Shown here one piece after another: positions 45,584 to 54,668 of a stretch of 64,000 nt of DNA (its first letter is position 1; every line of letters starts with the position of its first letter). The stretch is from Mycolicibacterium aubagnense. GTDB lineage: Bacteria; Actinomycetota; Actinomycetes; Mycobacteriales; Mycobacteriaceae. Location: positions 5,146,001 through 5,210,000 of the forward strand of contig NZ_AP022577.1 in assembly GCF_010730955.1 (NCBI RefSeq), in the 5' to 3' direction. The notes beneath the pieces were generated by a model. It was not told the DNA's origin. It worked only from the letters and a program-made list of their open reading frames with translations, and made no database searches. A program made the position numbers and the translations under genes.

Positions 45584-46393
45584 TCAGCCCTTGAAGTACA
45601 CGATCTGATGGGTGCTGGCCAGCAGCGCGCCGTCACGGGTCCACACGTGGGCGCTCTGGTCGAAGTAGCCGTCCGAGAAGCGGTTTGCGTGGGCACTGCC
45701 CAAGACGTAGTCGCCGCCGATGGTCTCGAGCTCCCGGCCGTTGGCGTGGAAGTACGTCGTCAGCGAGATGGTGCCTGCTGGGAAAAACCCGCCGCGCCGC
45801 AGGAAAACCCGGGGATAGAAGATGTCGGACATCGCAGCGAGCGCGGCGAAGTCGAGGCCACGTTGGTTCGCGTCCCGCACCCATAGCGTCGTCCTCGACG
45901 ACTGACTGGGCTGGGCATCTTCTGCCGGAAAAGGGTTTTCGACGAAGCGCATGTCGTACTGGCCGACCCACGGCAGGGGAGGGCCGCTGATGGCGAGTCC
46001 CTCGGGTCCCGGCGCACTCGGCATCTGCGACTCGTCGTCCGACCACGTGTCGCGCCGGATGCCGAACACCATGGTGGCCGTCGTCTTGATGTCGCCTTCT
46101 TGGCTGAGTTCGGCAATCCAATGCTGATTGGTGCGGTTGGTCCGCGCGGCTTTCAGTGAGATATCGAACTCGCCGTCGACGATGGGCGCCGCGTAGTTGA
46201 CGGTCAGTGCGAGTGGTTCACCGATACGATCCGGCCGCAGCTCTACCGCGTGCAACAACGTCGCCGCGGTGATCCCGCCGAACGGGCCGACCATGTTCGC
46301 CCAGTCCGGCTGCGTCCGGCCACGCATACGGGTGGCGTCGATGGGCTGCAATTCCAGGGCCTTGTCGAACGAATGAGTGTCGGTCACGCTCAC
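45584..46393 (-). CDS. Acyl-CoA thioesterase-like protein (double hot-dog)
   Basis: 269 residues, two tandem hot-dog-fold halves of the TesB-like/thioesterase-superfamily type. PDWANMVGPFGGITAATLLH near the N-terminus is typical (product binding with GG), followed by LTVNYAAPIVDGEFDI and a second half from SDIFYPRVFLRRGG to HQIVYFKG. Probably hydrolyses fatty acyl-CoA in lipid metabolism; substrate not predictable. GTG 46393 start. Convergent with the HNH gene, divergent from tRNA-Met. Confidence 0.82.
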   Translation of the reverse strand: MSVTDTHSFDKALELQPIDATRMRGRTQPDWANMVGPFGGITAATLLHAVELRPDRIGEPLALTVNYAAPIVDGEFDISLKAARTNRTNQHWIAELSQEGDIKTTATMVFGIRRDTWSDDESQMPSAPGPEGLAISGPPLPWVGQYDMRFVENPFPAEDAQPSQSSRTTLWVRDANQRGLDFAALAAMSDIFYPRVFLRRGGFFPAGTISLTTYFHANGRELETIGGDYVLGSAHANRFSDGYFDQSAHVWTRDGALLASTHQIVYFKG

Positions 46394-46482
46394 ATGATGC
46401 CTGGTGCCTCCGCGCGACGAGTTGGCCCGCGGCGTGTCCTCCCGGCACGGCGTGCGACCATGGTGGCCGCGATATTCGCGAT

Positions 46483-46556
46483 GGGGCGGTAGCTCAGTTG
46501 GTCAGAGCCGGGGACTCATAATCCCTTGGTCGCGGGTTCGAGCCCCGCCCGCCCTA
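46483..46556 (+). tRNA. tRNA-Met (anticodon CAT), probably elongator
   Basis: Cloverleaf with acceptor GGGGCGG/CCGCCCT (first pair G-T), D arm GCTCAGTTGGTCAGAGC, anticodon stem GGGGA/TCCCT around CTCATAA (CAT at 46517-46519), T arm GCGGG-TTCGAGC-CCCGC, discriminator A. The acceptor pairs fully, unlike an initiator tRNA. A CAT tRNA could also be Ile2; Met is favoured from the overall sequence. Confidence 0.9.
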
Positions 46557-46618
46557 CTCACAGCCTTGCCCGAGCGGGTTGCTCGAATAACCAACCACTA
46601 AGGCAGGTTCACGTTCTG

Positions 46619-47161
46619 TCAGCGGTTGTCGTTGAGAGCACGCAGCGCTGCGATGACAGCGGTATCGAGGGCAGCGAGGTCTGCCGCAGAAGGAACGTGG
46701 GTGTCGCGAGTGACCCGTCGCAGCTCGGTCAGCGGTCCGATGACGATGGCAGACACGAGATGGGCAGGAGCGCCGACCGCTAGGTGGTGATTGTCCAGCC
46801 ATAGCCGTAGCTGCTTGCCGAAGCGGACTGCGTTGCGTCCGAGGCGGCCATGTTGGCTTTCTGTTTCGATGAGTTCGGCCAGTGCCGGGTGTTGTCGGCT
46901 CCACGCCAAATCGGCTGCTACAGCGGACGCGTACCCGCCGTCCTGCAACGCCTGTAGGAAGGAATCAGCCCAGTCCTGGAGGGCTTCGTCGGCCACGAGC
47001 GCGCGGAGTCGATCAAGTGACCCAACGTGGTGATAGACGCTGCCGTTGCTGATCCCGGACTCTCGGACCAACGCCCGCACAGTCAACGCGTCAACTCCGT
47101 CGCGGTCGACGATGACCAGCGCGGTTTGTAGCAGAGCCTGGGGCGGCCGAAGTGTGTCCAC
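46619..47161 (-). CDS. TetR-family transcription regulator
   Basis: 180 residues. N-terminal HTH typical of TetR (ALTVRALVRESGISNGSVYHHVGSLDRL, residues about 24-51, cut here by position). C-terminal ligand-binding helices. GTG 47161 is the start supported by family length; the frame reaching 47701 is antisense to the neighbouring gene. Divergent from the DUF4442 gene with a perfect palindrome between them, so it likely autoregulates and controls that gene. Ligand unknown, an acyl-CoA is possible given the neighbour. Confidence 0.88.
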   Translation of the reverse strand: MDTLRPPQALLQTALVIVDRDGVDALTVRALVRESGISNGSVYHHVGSLDRLRALVADEALQDWADSFLQALQDGGYASAVAADLAWSRQHPALAELIETESQHGRLGRNAVRFGKQLRLWLDNHHLAVGAPAHLVSAIVIGPLTELRRVTRDTHVPSAADLAALDTAVIAALRALNDNR

Positions 47162-47178
47162 CGCCGCAGGATAGCTAC

Positions 47179-47193
47179 TAGAGCAATGCTCTA
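47179..47193. promoter_or_regulatory. Palindromic operator for the TetR regulator
   Basis: TAGAGCA-A-TGCTCTA is a perfect 7-1-7 inverted repeat, 18 bases upstream of the tetR start and 38 upstream of the DUF4442 gene. Confidence 0.7.
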
Positions 47194-47230
47194 ATGTGAT
47201 CGGTATGAGCGGACGACCTGAGAGGACCTG

Positions 47231-47692
47231 GTGATGGCAGCGACTGAGGCGATGACGAAAATGCCGTGGATCGGCTGGCTTGACTTGGACACAGAGTTCG
47301 GTCCGGACGGCTCGCTCCAGGTGATTCTGCGACGACCAAAACCCGAGCATCTGAATCACAACAACCATGTGAACGCGCCAGTGATCTACGGTGTCGCCGA
47401 AGTCGCCGGCGCCGGCGCTGCCGTGATCGCAGCGGGTGCCGAAGGTGAAGGTGCATACACCGTAATCCGGGACGCCACAATCAAATACAGCCGGCCTGCT
47501 CATGGTGGCGTCTCTGCATCCGCCAAACTTGACGAGGACTGTGCCGAGCTCCTCCGGCAGGAACTGCGTGCGGGTCGCGGCTACGACGTCATCGTTCGGG
47601 TCTCGTTGGCGGATGCCGAAAACACCCGCACCGGCACATGCGACTTCACCGTCAGCCTGCGACCGCCGCGCGAACTCCGTGTGGCCGATTGA
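47231..47692 (+). CDS. DUF4442/hot-dog thioesterase-like protein
   Basis: 153 residues. Single hot-dog fold; LNHNNHVNAPVIYGVAEVAG (about residues 40-60) fits the PaaI/YiiD-type DUF4442 family, and the middle helix with GAGAAVIAAGAEGE follows. Probable acyl-CoA thioesterase. GTG 47231, with ATG 47234 as the next codon; GAGAGGAC upstream. Divergently paired with a TetR regulator across a shared operator. Confidence 0.8.
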   Translation: MMAATEAMTKMPWIGWLDLDTEFGPDGSLQVILRRPKPEHLNHNNHVNAPVIYGVAEVAGAGAAVIAAGAEGEGAYTVIRDATIKYSRPAHGGVSASAKLDEDCAELLRQELRAGRGYDVIVRVSLADAENTRTGTCDFTVSLRPPRELRVAD

Positions 47693-47750
47693 ATTCGCCA
47701 CCTAGCCGGAGCCGCGCATCAGGACACGAGGAACGCTGCGAAGCCACCAC

Positions 47751-49883
47751 GTGACGCACGCCGAGCTGAGCGTGCCGCCCAGCCTGATGCCGCAGAATTG
47801 TCCTGTGCAGGTATCGGCAGCGGTGCGGAGAGCGAGTGTCCTCAACGCCGTAGATCCCGGCCGCATCCGACTGCACAGCGCGGCGGCAACCACGTTCTCT
47901 CTGATACTGGCGATCGGTGCGATGCTGGCGTTCACTCGCGTAGCCGGACAGCCGGTGACCGTCGCGATGCTCGGCGCCGTGGTGGCCATGCAAGCCTCCG
48001 CTGCCGTCAAGGACCGCGATCAGCGCAGCCGCAACATCACCACAGCGCTGCTGTTCTTCCCGGCGATCGGCGCCATCGCGCTCGCCGCATTCTTGGGTCC
48101 GCACGGGAAGATCGCCGATGCCGGCTTCATTGCGGTCCTGTTCGCCGCCGTATGGGTACGGCGTTACGGTCCCCGTGGGAACGCGCTGGGCATGGTCGCC
48201 TTCATCTCCTATTTCTTCGCGCTGTTCCTGCGCACGCCGCTGCACCAGATGCCCGTGCTGGCGGTCGCCGTCGCGGTCGGGATCGCGTCCTCACTGCTGG
48301 TGCACCTGCTGCTGTTTCCGGAGCGGCCGCGCGTCGAGGCCCGCCGGCTGCTGTCCGCGTTGCGCGCCGCCTCGACAGCCGCCTTGGACGTTGCGGCCAA
48401 CCAGCGCGGCGTGGTCGAGGTCGAGGTCTTGCGACGTCGACTCGATCAACTCGGTGAGACGGCGTTGCTGATCGATGACTGGCTGGATCGGCACGAGGCG
48501 GCGAACTCACTGAGCGTCACCAGCAAGGACCTGGCGCTGCGCGTGTTCGAGGCGCAGATCATGCTGGAGCAGGCCGCGTCGTTCCTGTGGTGGCTCGACC
48601 AGGATCAGCCGTGGCCCGACGGTCTGCGCGACGCGGTCGCGGCGCTGCAGATCTGTCTGACCAACAATCCCACCGACGAACAACTCCGGCAGGCCCGACG
48701 GATGGGTGCGGCGGCAGCGGACAAGGCAGACTTGTCGACCTCTGCCGGCGTCGCGACGGTGACCGCTTACCGGGCGATGCAGGCACACTTGGCAATTCAC
48801 CACATCACCACCAACGCCCGAGGTCTCAGTGACGCCGATATCGCCGCTGCCCGAGCCGACCACGAAGACGGGGACGACGGTGAGGAAGCGCCGACTGGAC
48901 TGAACCCCAGCACCAAAGCCGCCATTCAAGTCGCCGTGGCGACAAGTGCGGCAACCGTTCTGGGCGAGGTCATCTCACCTGACCGGTGGTACTGGGCGGT
49001 GCTGACGGCATTCCTGGTGTTCACCGGCGTCACCACGCGCGGTGAGATTCTCACCCGCGCGGGTCACCGCATCGTCGGCACGGTGGTCGGGGTCGTGGCG
49101 GGCGTGGTGCTGGCCGCCGTCATCGGGCGGAACCCACCCGTGCAGATCATCGTCCTTCTGGTGTGCGTGTTTTTCGCGTTCTATCTGGTGACTGTCGCCT
49201 ACTTCTGGTTGACGTTCTTCGTGACCGTGCTGGTGGCGATGCTGTACGGACTACTGGGCAACTTCAGCCTGCAGGTGCTGGAAGTGCGGATCGCAGAAAC
49301 AGCCGCAGGAGGTCTGGTAGGCATCGCCTCGGCGTACTTCATCTTCTCGACCAAGACACGTGCCACTTTCGTCGACAAGGTCGACGACTATCTGGGCCAG
49401 ATGGAGAAGGTCATCAACACCGCGGTGGCAGAGGTGCTGACGCCCGACGATGCCAGCGATCTCGTGGCGGATACCCGTCGGATGGACAATGCCTTGAAGG
49501 CTGCAATTGCTGCCGGTAAACCGCTTCAGATGGGCCCACTTTCGGAACAGCGGCATGGAGTTCGGCGGCTGATGCGCGGATTGCAGGTTGCCAACCGCTC
49601 CGCTCACGCGTTGGCTCGTGCGGGAGTTACCGCGTCACATGGCGGCGCGGTTCCCGAGGGTGCTGCCGACGCACTGGACCAAGCCGCGGCGCGGGCCTGT
49701 GCTGCGGTGACCCTGGTGCGGAAACTGGTCGCCGGTGACGATCTTGATCATGTGGAAAAGCGAAGTGAGATAGCCGCTTTCGATATCGGGATGCCGGAGA
49801 TGCGGCCAGGCCCGGTGCGCGCGGCGGTTCGGGCGCTGAACATGCTGGACCGGGCGCTCACCGAAGTCACCACCCGGGTATGA
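47751..49883 (+). CDS. FUSC-family membrane transporter
   Basis: 710 residues. Two membrane blocks of about five to six helices each (about 45-180 and 385-520) separated by cytoplasmic helical domains, the FUSC layout (fusaric-acid-resistance/aromatic-acid exporter type). The second block starts SPDRWYWAVLTAFLVFTGV, a conserved FUSC motif (P-x-x-YWA). Likely exports an aromatic or amphipathic compound, or helps envelope stress tolerance. GTG 47751. Follows the DUF4442 gene on the same strand. Confidence 0.85.
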   Translation: MTHAELSVPPSLMPQNCPVQVSAAVRRASVLNAVDPGRIRLHSAAATTFSLILAIGAMLAFTRVAGQPVTVAMLGAVVAMQASAAVKDRDQRSRNITTALLFFPAIGAIALAAFLGPHGKIADAGFIAVLFAAVWVRRYGPRGNALGMVAFISYFFALFLRTPLHQMPVLAVAVAVGIASSLLVHLLLFPERPRVEARRLLSALRAASTAALDVAANQRGVVEVEVLRRRLDQLGETALLIDDWLDRHEAANSLSVTSKDLALRVFEAQIMLEQAASFLWWLDQDQPWPDGLRDAVAALQICLTNNPTDEQLRQARRMGAAAADKADLSTSAGVATVTAYRAMQAHLAIHHITTNARGLSDADIAAARADHEDGDDGEEAPTGLNPSTKAAIQVAVATSAATVLGEVISPDRWYWAVLTAFLVFTGVTTRGEILTRAGHRIVGTVVGVVAGVVLAAVIGRNPPVQIIVLLVCVFFAFYLVTVAYFWLTFFVTVLVAMLYGLLGNFSLQVLEVRIAETAAGGLVGIASAYFIFSTKTRATFVDKVDDYLGQMEKVINTAVAEVLTPDDASDLVADTRRMDNALKAAIAAGKPLQMGPLSEQRHGVRRLMRGLQVANRSAHALARAGVTASHGGAVPEGAADALDQAAARACAAVTLVRKLVAGDDLDHVEKRSEIAAFDIGMPEMRPGPVRAAVRALNMLDRALTEVTTRV

Positions 49884-49902
49884 CGCTGACAGTCCGAAGA
49901 GA

Positions 49903-49932
49903 GCGGGCCAGAAGGTTGAATCCCTGACCCGC
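49903..49932. terminator. Imperfect hairpin between convergent FUSC and GT-C genes
   Basis: GCGGGCCAG (49903-49911) and CTGACCCGC (49924-49932) pair with one mismatch around a 12-base loop in the 65-base gap between convergent genes. Confidence 0.35.
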
Positions 49933-49948
49933 GCTGCGAAACCGCGAA

Positions 49949-51640
49949 TCAGCTCGCCAGCTCCGACGCCGCCTGGTTCACCCGGTACAGCCGCCAGTTC
50001 GGCTGATTGTCACCGTTGTTCGGTATCTCCAATTCGAGGGTTGCCACGTTCGCGCCGGTGTCGTACAGCGTCGGGTAACGCAAATTGAGAGCATCGACTG
50101 TCCCGCGTCCGACCCGGGGCACGGCCAACAGATACTTGATTCCGTTCTTGACCGGTTCGTCGAGATCTGTGACGAAATCCAAATCTGACGGTACGACAAA
50201 GGTTTTTGGGTGATGCGATGCGGCGACGATGGCAAAGCCGTACTCGGTGTCGACGATCACCGACCCCTCGGGCAGGGCCAAACCATCGAGGTAATGTGCG
50301 ATCTCGCGCTCTGTCGAGAAGCTGGCGGCGATGCTGCGCTCGGTGGCCGCGCGATCGCTGACGCTGTCCGGTTGTGGTGACAGCACGGCGCCGAGTGCGT
50401 ATTCCTGAGGCGCGTACCTCGGTTGGCGCATTCCCCAAAGGGTGACCGGTACCGATATCGCCAACACGGCGACAACGCCGACTGGAACCGCGCGCGGGTG
50501 CCGACTGGTGGACGGTCTTGGATGCGGAAGCGCCGGCGCGTACTTGCCCCGGCGCTTCACGGCGGCTCCGGTCTTGTCGGGCACGGCGAGCATCGACAAA
50601 CAGGCGGTGAACGGAATTGCGACGATATAGAACCGCAGGAAGGGGAACGTCGAACCCATTGCGTAGCTGAGGGATTGGAATCCCAGTGCGGCGCCGTAGA
50701 GGGCGACCGGTGGCAAGATCGCGGTCCAGCTGGGGCACCGCCATCGCCGTGACACGGCGCAGGCTCCGACTGGGATGAGCGCGGGGGCCAGCAGCATGGT
50801 GCAGGTCGCCGCGAACTCGAGCCCATGACCGAACGTCGGCTTGCTCTGACCGGACTGCGCGAGGATCGCGGTATTGCCGTACTGCGAGGTGAACTGGGCG
50901 AAGGCCTCGCCGGTGATCAGCCAGCTGATCGCCGCCCACCCCATGAACGCGACGACGCCCGGCCCGCTGACCATCAGAAAATCCAACATCGCTCGTCGCA
51001 TGCGCGGAGCTGGGCGCGCTCGCAGATAGGTGGTTGTTCCGACCAACACGCCGGCCGCGGCGATGCACGCCAATGCGTCGTAGCGGGTCAGGTACGCCAG
51101 ACCCATCGCGATACCCCCAGCAGTCACCAAGTGGTGGACGTCATCGTCGCGCATCCACAGGATGAGTCGCCTGACCGCCCATGAGATGAAGAAGATGAAC
51201 GGCGCCTCGCTCATGCCGTTGCTGCCGTAGAACAGGATCATCGGATTGAACGCGAACAGCAGGGTGATGGCCAGTACATACGGACGCGCCAGTCCGCGGT
51301 CGATGCCCATGCCGAGGATTTGGACGGCCGCGCCGGCCATGAATACTGCCGATATCAGGGAACCGGAGAATGCCCGTTCGGTGAGTTCGGGCCAGAGTCG
51401 GCCAAGCCCGATTGCCGGAATTTGTAGCAAGGCCGAAAGCGGAGTGAAGATGAAGCCGATCGCTGCCAGGTGTGGATCGCGACTGAAGAGCACGGCCTGC
51501 GCGGCGGAAACCCGTGACAACGCGTCCCCGAGGATGAAGCCGTGCCGGACCTGCAGCCAATATCCGGCTGCTGAATAAGTGGCGAATGTGGTGCAGAAGA
51601 GGAACACCTTGAGGCTGCGATCGGACAGTCGCCGAGTCAT
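49949..51640 (-). CDS. GT-C (PMT/ArnT-like) membrane glycosyltransferase
   Basis: 563 residues, about eleven predicted membrane helices. GDALSRVS after the first helix gives the acidic residue in the first periplasmic loop that is catalytic in GT-C enzymes (polyprenyl-phosphate-sugar donors); FYGSNGMSEAPFIF resembles the conserved loop of GT39/ArnT relatives. A soluble C-terminal domain (about 400-563) faces outside. ATG 51640 overlaps the GT2 gene by 4 bases. Fourth gene of the polysaccharide operon; could decorate the polymer on the outer face. Confidence 0.82.
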   Translation of the reverse strand: MTRRLSDRSLKVFLFCTTFATYSAAGYWLQVRHGFILGDALSRVSAAQAVLFSRDPHLAAIGFIFTPLSALLQIPAIGLGRLWPELTERAFSGSLISAVFMAGAAVQILGMGIDRGLARPYVLAITLLFAFNPMILFYGSNGMSEAPFIFFISWAVRRLILWMRDDDVHHLVTAGGIAMGLAYLTRYDALACIAAAGVLVGTTTYLRARPAPRMRRAMLDFLMVSGPGVVAFMGWAAISWLITGEAFAQFTSQYGNTAILAQSGQSKPTFGHGLEFAATCTMLLAPALIPVGACAVSRRWRCPSWTAILPPVALYGAALGFQSLSYAMGSTFPFLRFYIVAIPFTACLSMLAVPDKTGAAVKRRGKYAPALPHPRPSTSRHPRAVPVGVVAVLAISVPVTLWGMRQPRYAPQEYALGAVLSPQPDSVSDRAATERSIAASFSTEREIAHYLDGLALPEGSVIVDTEYGFAIVAASHHPKTFVVPSDLDFVTDLDEPVKNGIKYLLAVPRVGRGTVDALNLRYPTLYDTGANVATLELEIPNNGDNQPNWRLYRVNQAASELAS

Positions 51641-53124
51641 GACGTTTCCGCCGACGCTGCTGCGTGCCCAGGCGGGGATGAGAGTCCGTGAAATGTCTTC
51701 TCCCAGTACGACGGACTACGGACCAGCTGATACAGCCCCTTGGCGGCGGCGACACTCATCATCGCCCAGAACACCGGGACCGTCAGTGCGGCCCACAGCA
51801 GATCGGCGCGGTCATCCTCGCGCAGCGCGATCAAGTTCATGTACAGGGTGGCCCCATTACCGAGGATCAATGCGACGAGGGCGGGAAAGTAGACGTACCA
51901 AGGGAAGATGTCCTCGACCAGGGCGGGCTGGCCGAGGAACCACAGGACGGTGATGAGCCAGAAGACGAGGTTCAGGACAGCCACAATCGGGGTGCCGCCC
52001 AACACGAGGTTGAACCGCAAGAAGCTGCGCGGCCCGATGGTTCGTAATAACCGAATAGGTCGTCGCACCTGCACCAGCCACGTCTGCAGATAGCCCTTGT
52101 ACCAACGGGAACGCTGGCGAATCCAGTTGATGGCGTCGCTATTGGCTTCCTCGAGGGTGCTCGAATCGATCACCGCAGTGTGGTATCCGCTTGCGGCGAT
52201 ACGCAATCCGAGGTCAGCGTCTTCGGTGACGTTGTGCGGATCCCATGCGCCGATCTCGTCGAGTACGGCACGGCGTAGATGATTTGACGTGCCGCCCAAA
52301 GGAATTGGCGATGTAGACACCATCATCCCGGGCAGCAGGTAGCCGAACCACAGTGCGTACTCGGCAGTGAACCATGCGGTGAGCATGTTCTGGTGGCCGT
52401 TGTGATAGGCCAATTTGGCCTGCACACAGGCGACGTTGTCCGGCAGCTGCTGAAAGGCTGCTGCCACGCGTCGCAGCTGAAGCGGTTCCGGCATGTCTTC
52501 GGCGTCGTAGATGGTGATGATGTCGCCACTGGAGAAGTGCAGGCCGTAGTTGCAGGCTTTGGGTTTGGTACGTGGTTCGGCCGGTGGGACCAGGACAATG
52601 GTGATCGCGCTGGAATCAGCACAGCCCTGGGCTGCCGCAATGGTCGCCTCATCGTCGGCCTCCAGGAGTAGTAGCACTTGGAGTTTGTGGTGCGGGTACT
52701 CCAGTGCCGCCATCGCCCCGATGAGATCACCCACCACCTCCGGTTCGTGGTAGGCGGGGACGAGGATGGTGTACTGCGGCAATTCCTCGTCTGGCAGCGC
52801 CCGGGCTTCTGCGTCACTGATCACGATTGCGCGGGATGCCAAGCCTTCTCGGAAGATCAGGACTCGGTCCGCCATCGTCAGCAGGTAGGTGACCGTGCAG
52901 ATGGCGACCAACGCCACGGTCGTCGGCAGCGGCTGCCAGAGTGCGCAGCCGAGAACGATCGTCAGACAGGTCCAGATCAGCAGCCGCTGCCACGGCACCA
53001 AAGAAACCGATGCCGAACGAATCGGATCATCTTCGCGCAAGCCGTTGATCGCGCGTCTCAGTGCGTACGCACGCTCGGTCGGGTCGTTGACGTCTGGAAC
53101 TTGTCTGTTCGTGCCCGGCCTCAT
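51637..53124 (-). CDS. Processive family 2 glycosyltransferase (cellulose-synthase-like)
   Basis: 495 residues. Two N-terminal helices (about 46-85), a GT2 catalytic core with LEADD (154-158), DAED (207-210, DxD), TED (300-302, general base) and QRSRW (337-341, Q/RxxRW processivity motif), then several C-terminal helices and the end motif YWEKTFHGL. These are the hallmarks of synthases that build and extrude a beta-linked polysaccharide. No PilZ (c-di-GMP) domain is present, unlike BcsA. Overlaps both neighbours by 4 bases. Confidence 0.9.
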   Translation of the reverse strand: MRPGTNRQVPDVNDPTERAYALRRAINGLREDDPIRSASVSLVPWQRLLIWTCLTIVLGCALWQPLPTTVALVAICTVTYLLTMADRVLIFREGLASRAIVISDAEARALPDEELPQYTILVPAYHEPEVVGDLIGAMAALEYPHHKLQVLLLLEADDEATIAAAQGCADSSAITIVLVPPAEPRTKPKACNYGLHFSSGDIITIYDAEDMPEPLQLRRVAAAFQQLPDNVACVQAKLAYHNGHQNMLTAWFTAEYALWFGYLLPGMMVSTSPIPLGGTSNHLRRAVLDEIGAWDPHNVTEDADLGLRIAASGYHTAVIDSSTLEEANSDAINWIRQRSRWYKGYLQTWLVQVRRPIRLLRTIGPRSFLRFNLVLGGTPIVAVLNLVFWLITVLWFLGQPALVEDIFPWYVYFPALVALILGNGATLYMNLIALREDDRADLLWAALTVPVFWAMMSVAAAKGLYQLVRSPSYWEKTFHGLSSPPGHAAASAETS

Positions 53125-54668
53125 GGGATTTTTGCCGCCGTTCCAAACTGGGCGGCGACGAGTTTGCGGCCGAACTCGGTGAGCAGCGTGGCGTCTTTGA
53201 AGTTCGAATTGCGTTCGTCGAGTACGGCGTTCCCCCTGATCAGCATGGTGAACAGGGTTCCCATCGCAGCCAGCAATGTGGTGGATGGCTCCGGGAAACG
53301 TGCGTCAGGATCGTGGTTGTCGACGGCGAAGATCGAGATGCGTTGCCCGACACGTGAATCGCCCCACGCGAAGCGCATCGAAGTCCACGTGATGAGCCGC
53401 TTTTCATCGACGATGCTCTGCAGCTGACCGGTCACGCCATACCCGAGGTCGACCATCCGCGGCTGGCTCATGCGTGCCTGCGAGAGCCCGTAGAGCACAC
53501 GGGCCGGATAGACGTCGAAGGCAAATGGCCGCCGGCTGACCAGGCTGTAGACGACGAGCGTACGTGGGCGCCCCAACTTGTCGAAGCGAGTGTCACCGGT
53601 CGCTGCGGTCATCTGCTGGCGGACGAGTACAGAGTTGTCGCCGTAGAACCGGTGTACCCACGGAAAGGTGCGGACATCTGTTGTGCGCCAGTCCGGCGGC
53701 GTGGTGAGCGGTCGACCGATCACGAGTTGCGTTGCAGCACTGCGAGATATGATCGTGGAGTTGGCCTGCGGAGGCAACGGGATGAACGCCAGTAACAACG
53801 CCGCGGCCACCACCAGGATCGCTGCGCCCCACACTTGATTCGATGCCACGGGCGCGACCGCGCGGTCGAAGATTTGCTTGGGCATGCCACGACGTCCGCT
53901 GAAGAACATGAAGATGCTTGCGCCCGCTATTGCGGTGAGCGCTGGGATCAGTTGATAGGCAAGTAATGGGGCGTGAGGTAGTTGCGCAGCCATTGCGCTC
54001 AAGACGGCCAGGCCGATCAGCCATGACACCAGCGATCCGATGAATCCCCGGCGAAACGTCCGTCCGACCGCGATGCCGGTCCCGACGCCGGAAACAACCA
54101 GTGTCGCGGCGCCGGACGCAAAGCGCCCGCCGCCCAGAATGACAACCAGTAGGTAGTAGGGCAGCGGGAACACCATGAACAGCATCGCCCACACCCATCC
54201 GAACCGAGATACCGGCCGAAGACCGAAGAGGAGCACAGCCGAACTGAGGACGAACAGCCACATCGCCACCAAGTCGAGACGCAGTAGATAGAAGAAGAGG
54301 TTGAAACGGGGGAGCAGCACCCACTCGACGAGAACCGCCAGCACCAGTCCCATTGTTCCGACGATGATGTCCGTTTGGCGATCGTGGATGGGTAGTTCAC
54401 CGCGGCGACGACGGGATACGCCGGTTGCCACCAGAATTGCGACGAGAGGTACGGTCCAGACAAAGCCGACCAGGCCTTGCCTGCGGGTGCTGCTGACCAG
54501 CACGGCAACGCTGTCGTAGTACGCAACACCGGTGCAGATCGCGATGATCGCCCAGCGCAAGATCAATCGGAAAGTGGGAGGCCGTGAACGCCACCACAGC
54601 ACCAGCTTAGGGCTCGTCGGGGCGACGCGTACCTCGGTGCCGTCCGTGTTTGTGGCAGTGGAAGTCAT
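53121..54668 (-). CDS. Multi-pass membrane protein, exosortase/EpsI-like
   Basis: 515 residues. The N-terminal ~320 residues hold about eight helices. RPVSRFGWVWAMLFMVFPLP is reminiscent of the exosortase region preceding the active-site Cys, but no Cys appears in the expected helix. A C-terminal ~170-residue extracytoplasmic domain (from QLVIGRPLTTPPDW) resembles the EpsI/DUF3485 domain that accompanies exosortases. So either a degenerate exosortase-EpsI fusion or a polymer co-polymerase. ATG 54668 overlaps the BcsB-like gene by 4. Assignment tentative; membership in the polysaccharide operon is firm. Confidence 0.55.
   Translation of the reverse strand: MTSTATNTDGTEVRVAPTSPKLVLWWRSRPPTFRLILRWAIIAICTGVAYYDSVAVLVSSTRRQGLVGFVWTVPLVAILVATGVSRRRRGELPIHDRQTDIIVGTMGLVLAVLVEWVLLPRFNLFFYLLRLDLVAMWLFVLSSAVLLFGLRPVSRFGWVWAMLFMVFPLPYYLLVVILGGGRFASGAATLVVSGVGTGIAVGRTFRRGFIGSLVSWLIGLAVLSAMAAQLPHAPLLAYQLIPALTAIAGASIFMFFSGRRGMPKQIFDRAVAPVASNQVWGAAILVVAAALLLAFIPLPPQANSTIISRSAATQLVIGRPLTTPPDWRTTDVRTFPWVHRFYGDNSVLVRQQMTAATGDTRFDKLGRPRTLVVYSLVSRRPFAFDVYPARVLYGLSQARMSQPRMVDLGYGVTGQLQSIVDEKRLITWTSMRFAWGDSRVGQRISIFAVDNHDPDARFPEPSTTLLAAMGTLFTMLIRGNAVLDERNSNFKDATLLTEFGRKLVAAQFGTAAKIP

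Noticed and set aside
47162..47701. N-terminal extension of the TetR frame to 47701
   Set aside because: Antisense to the DUF4442 gene; would add 180 residues without similarity and bury the operator.
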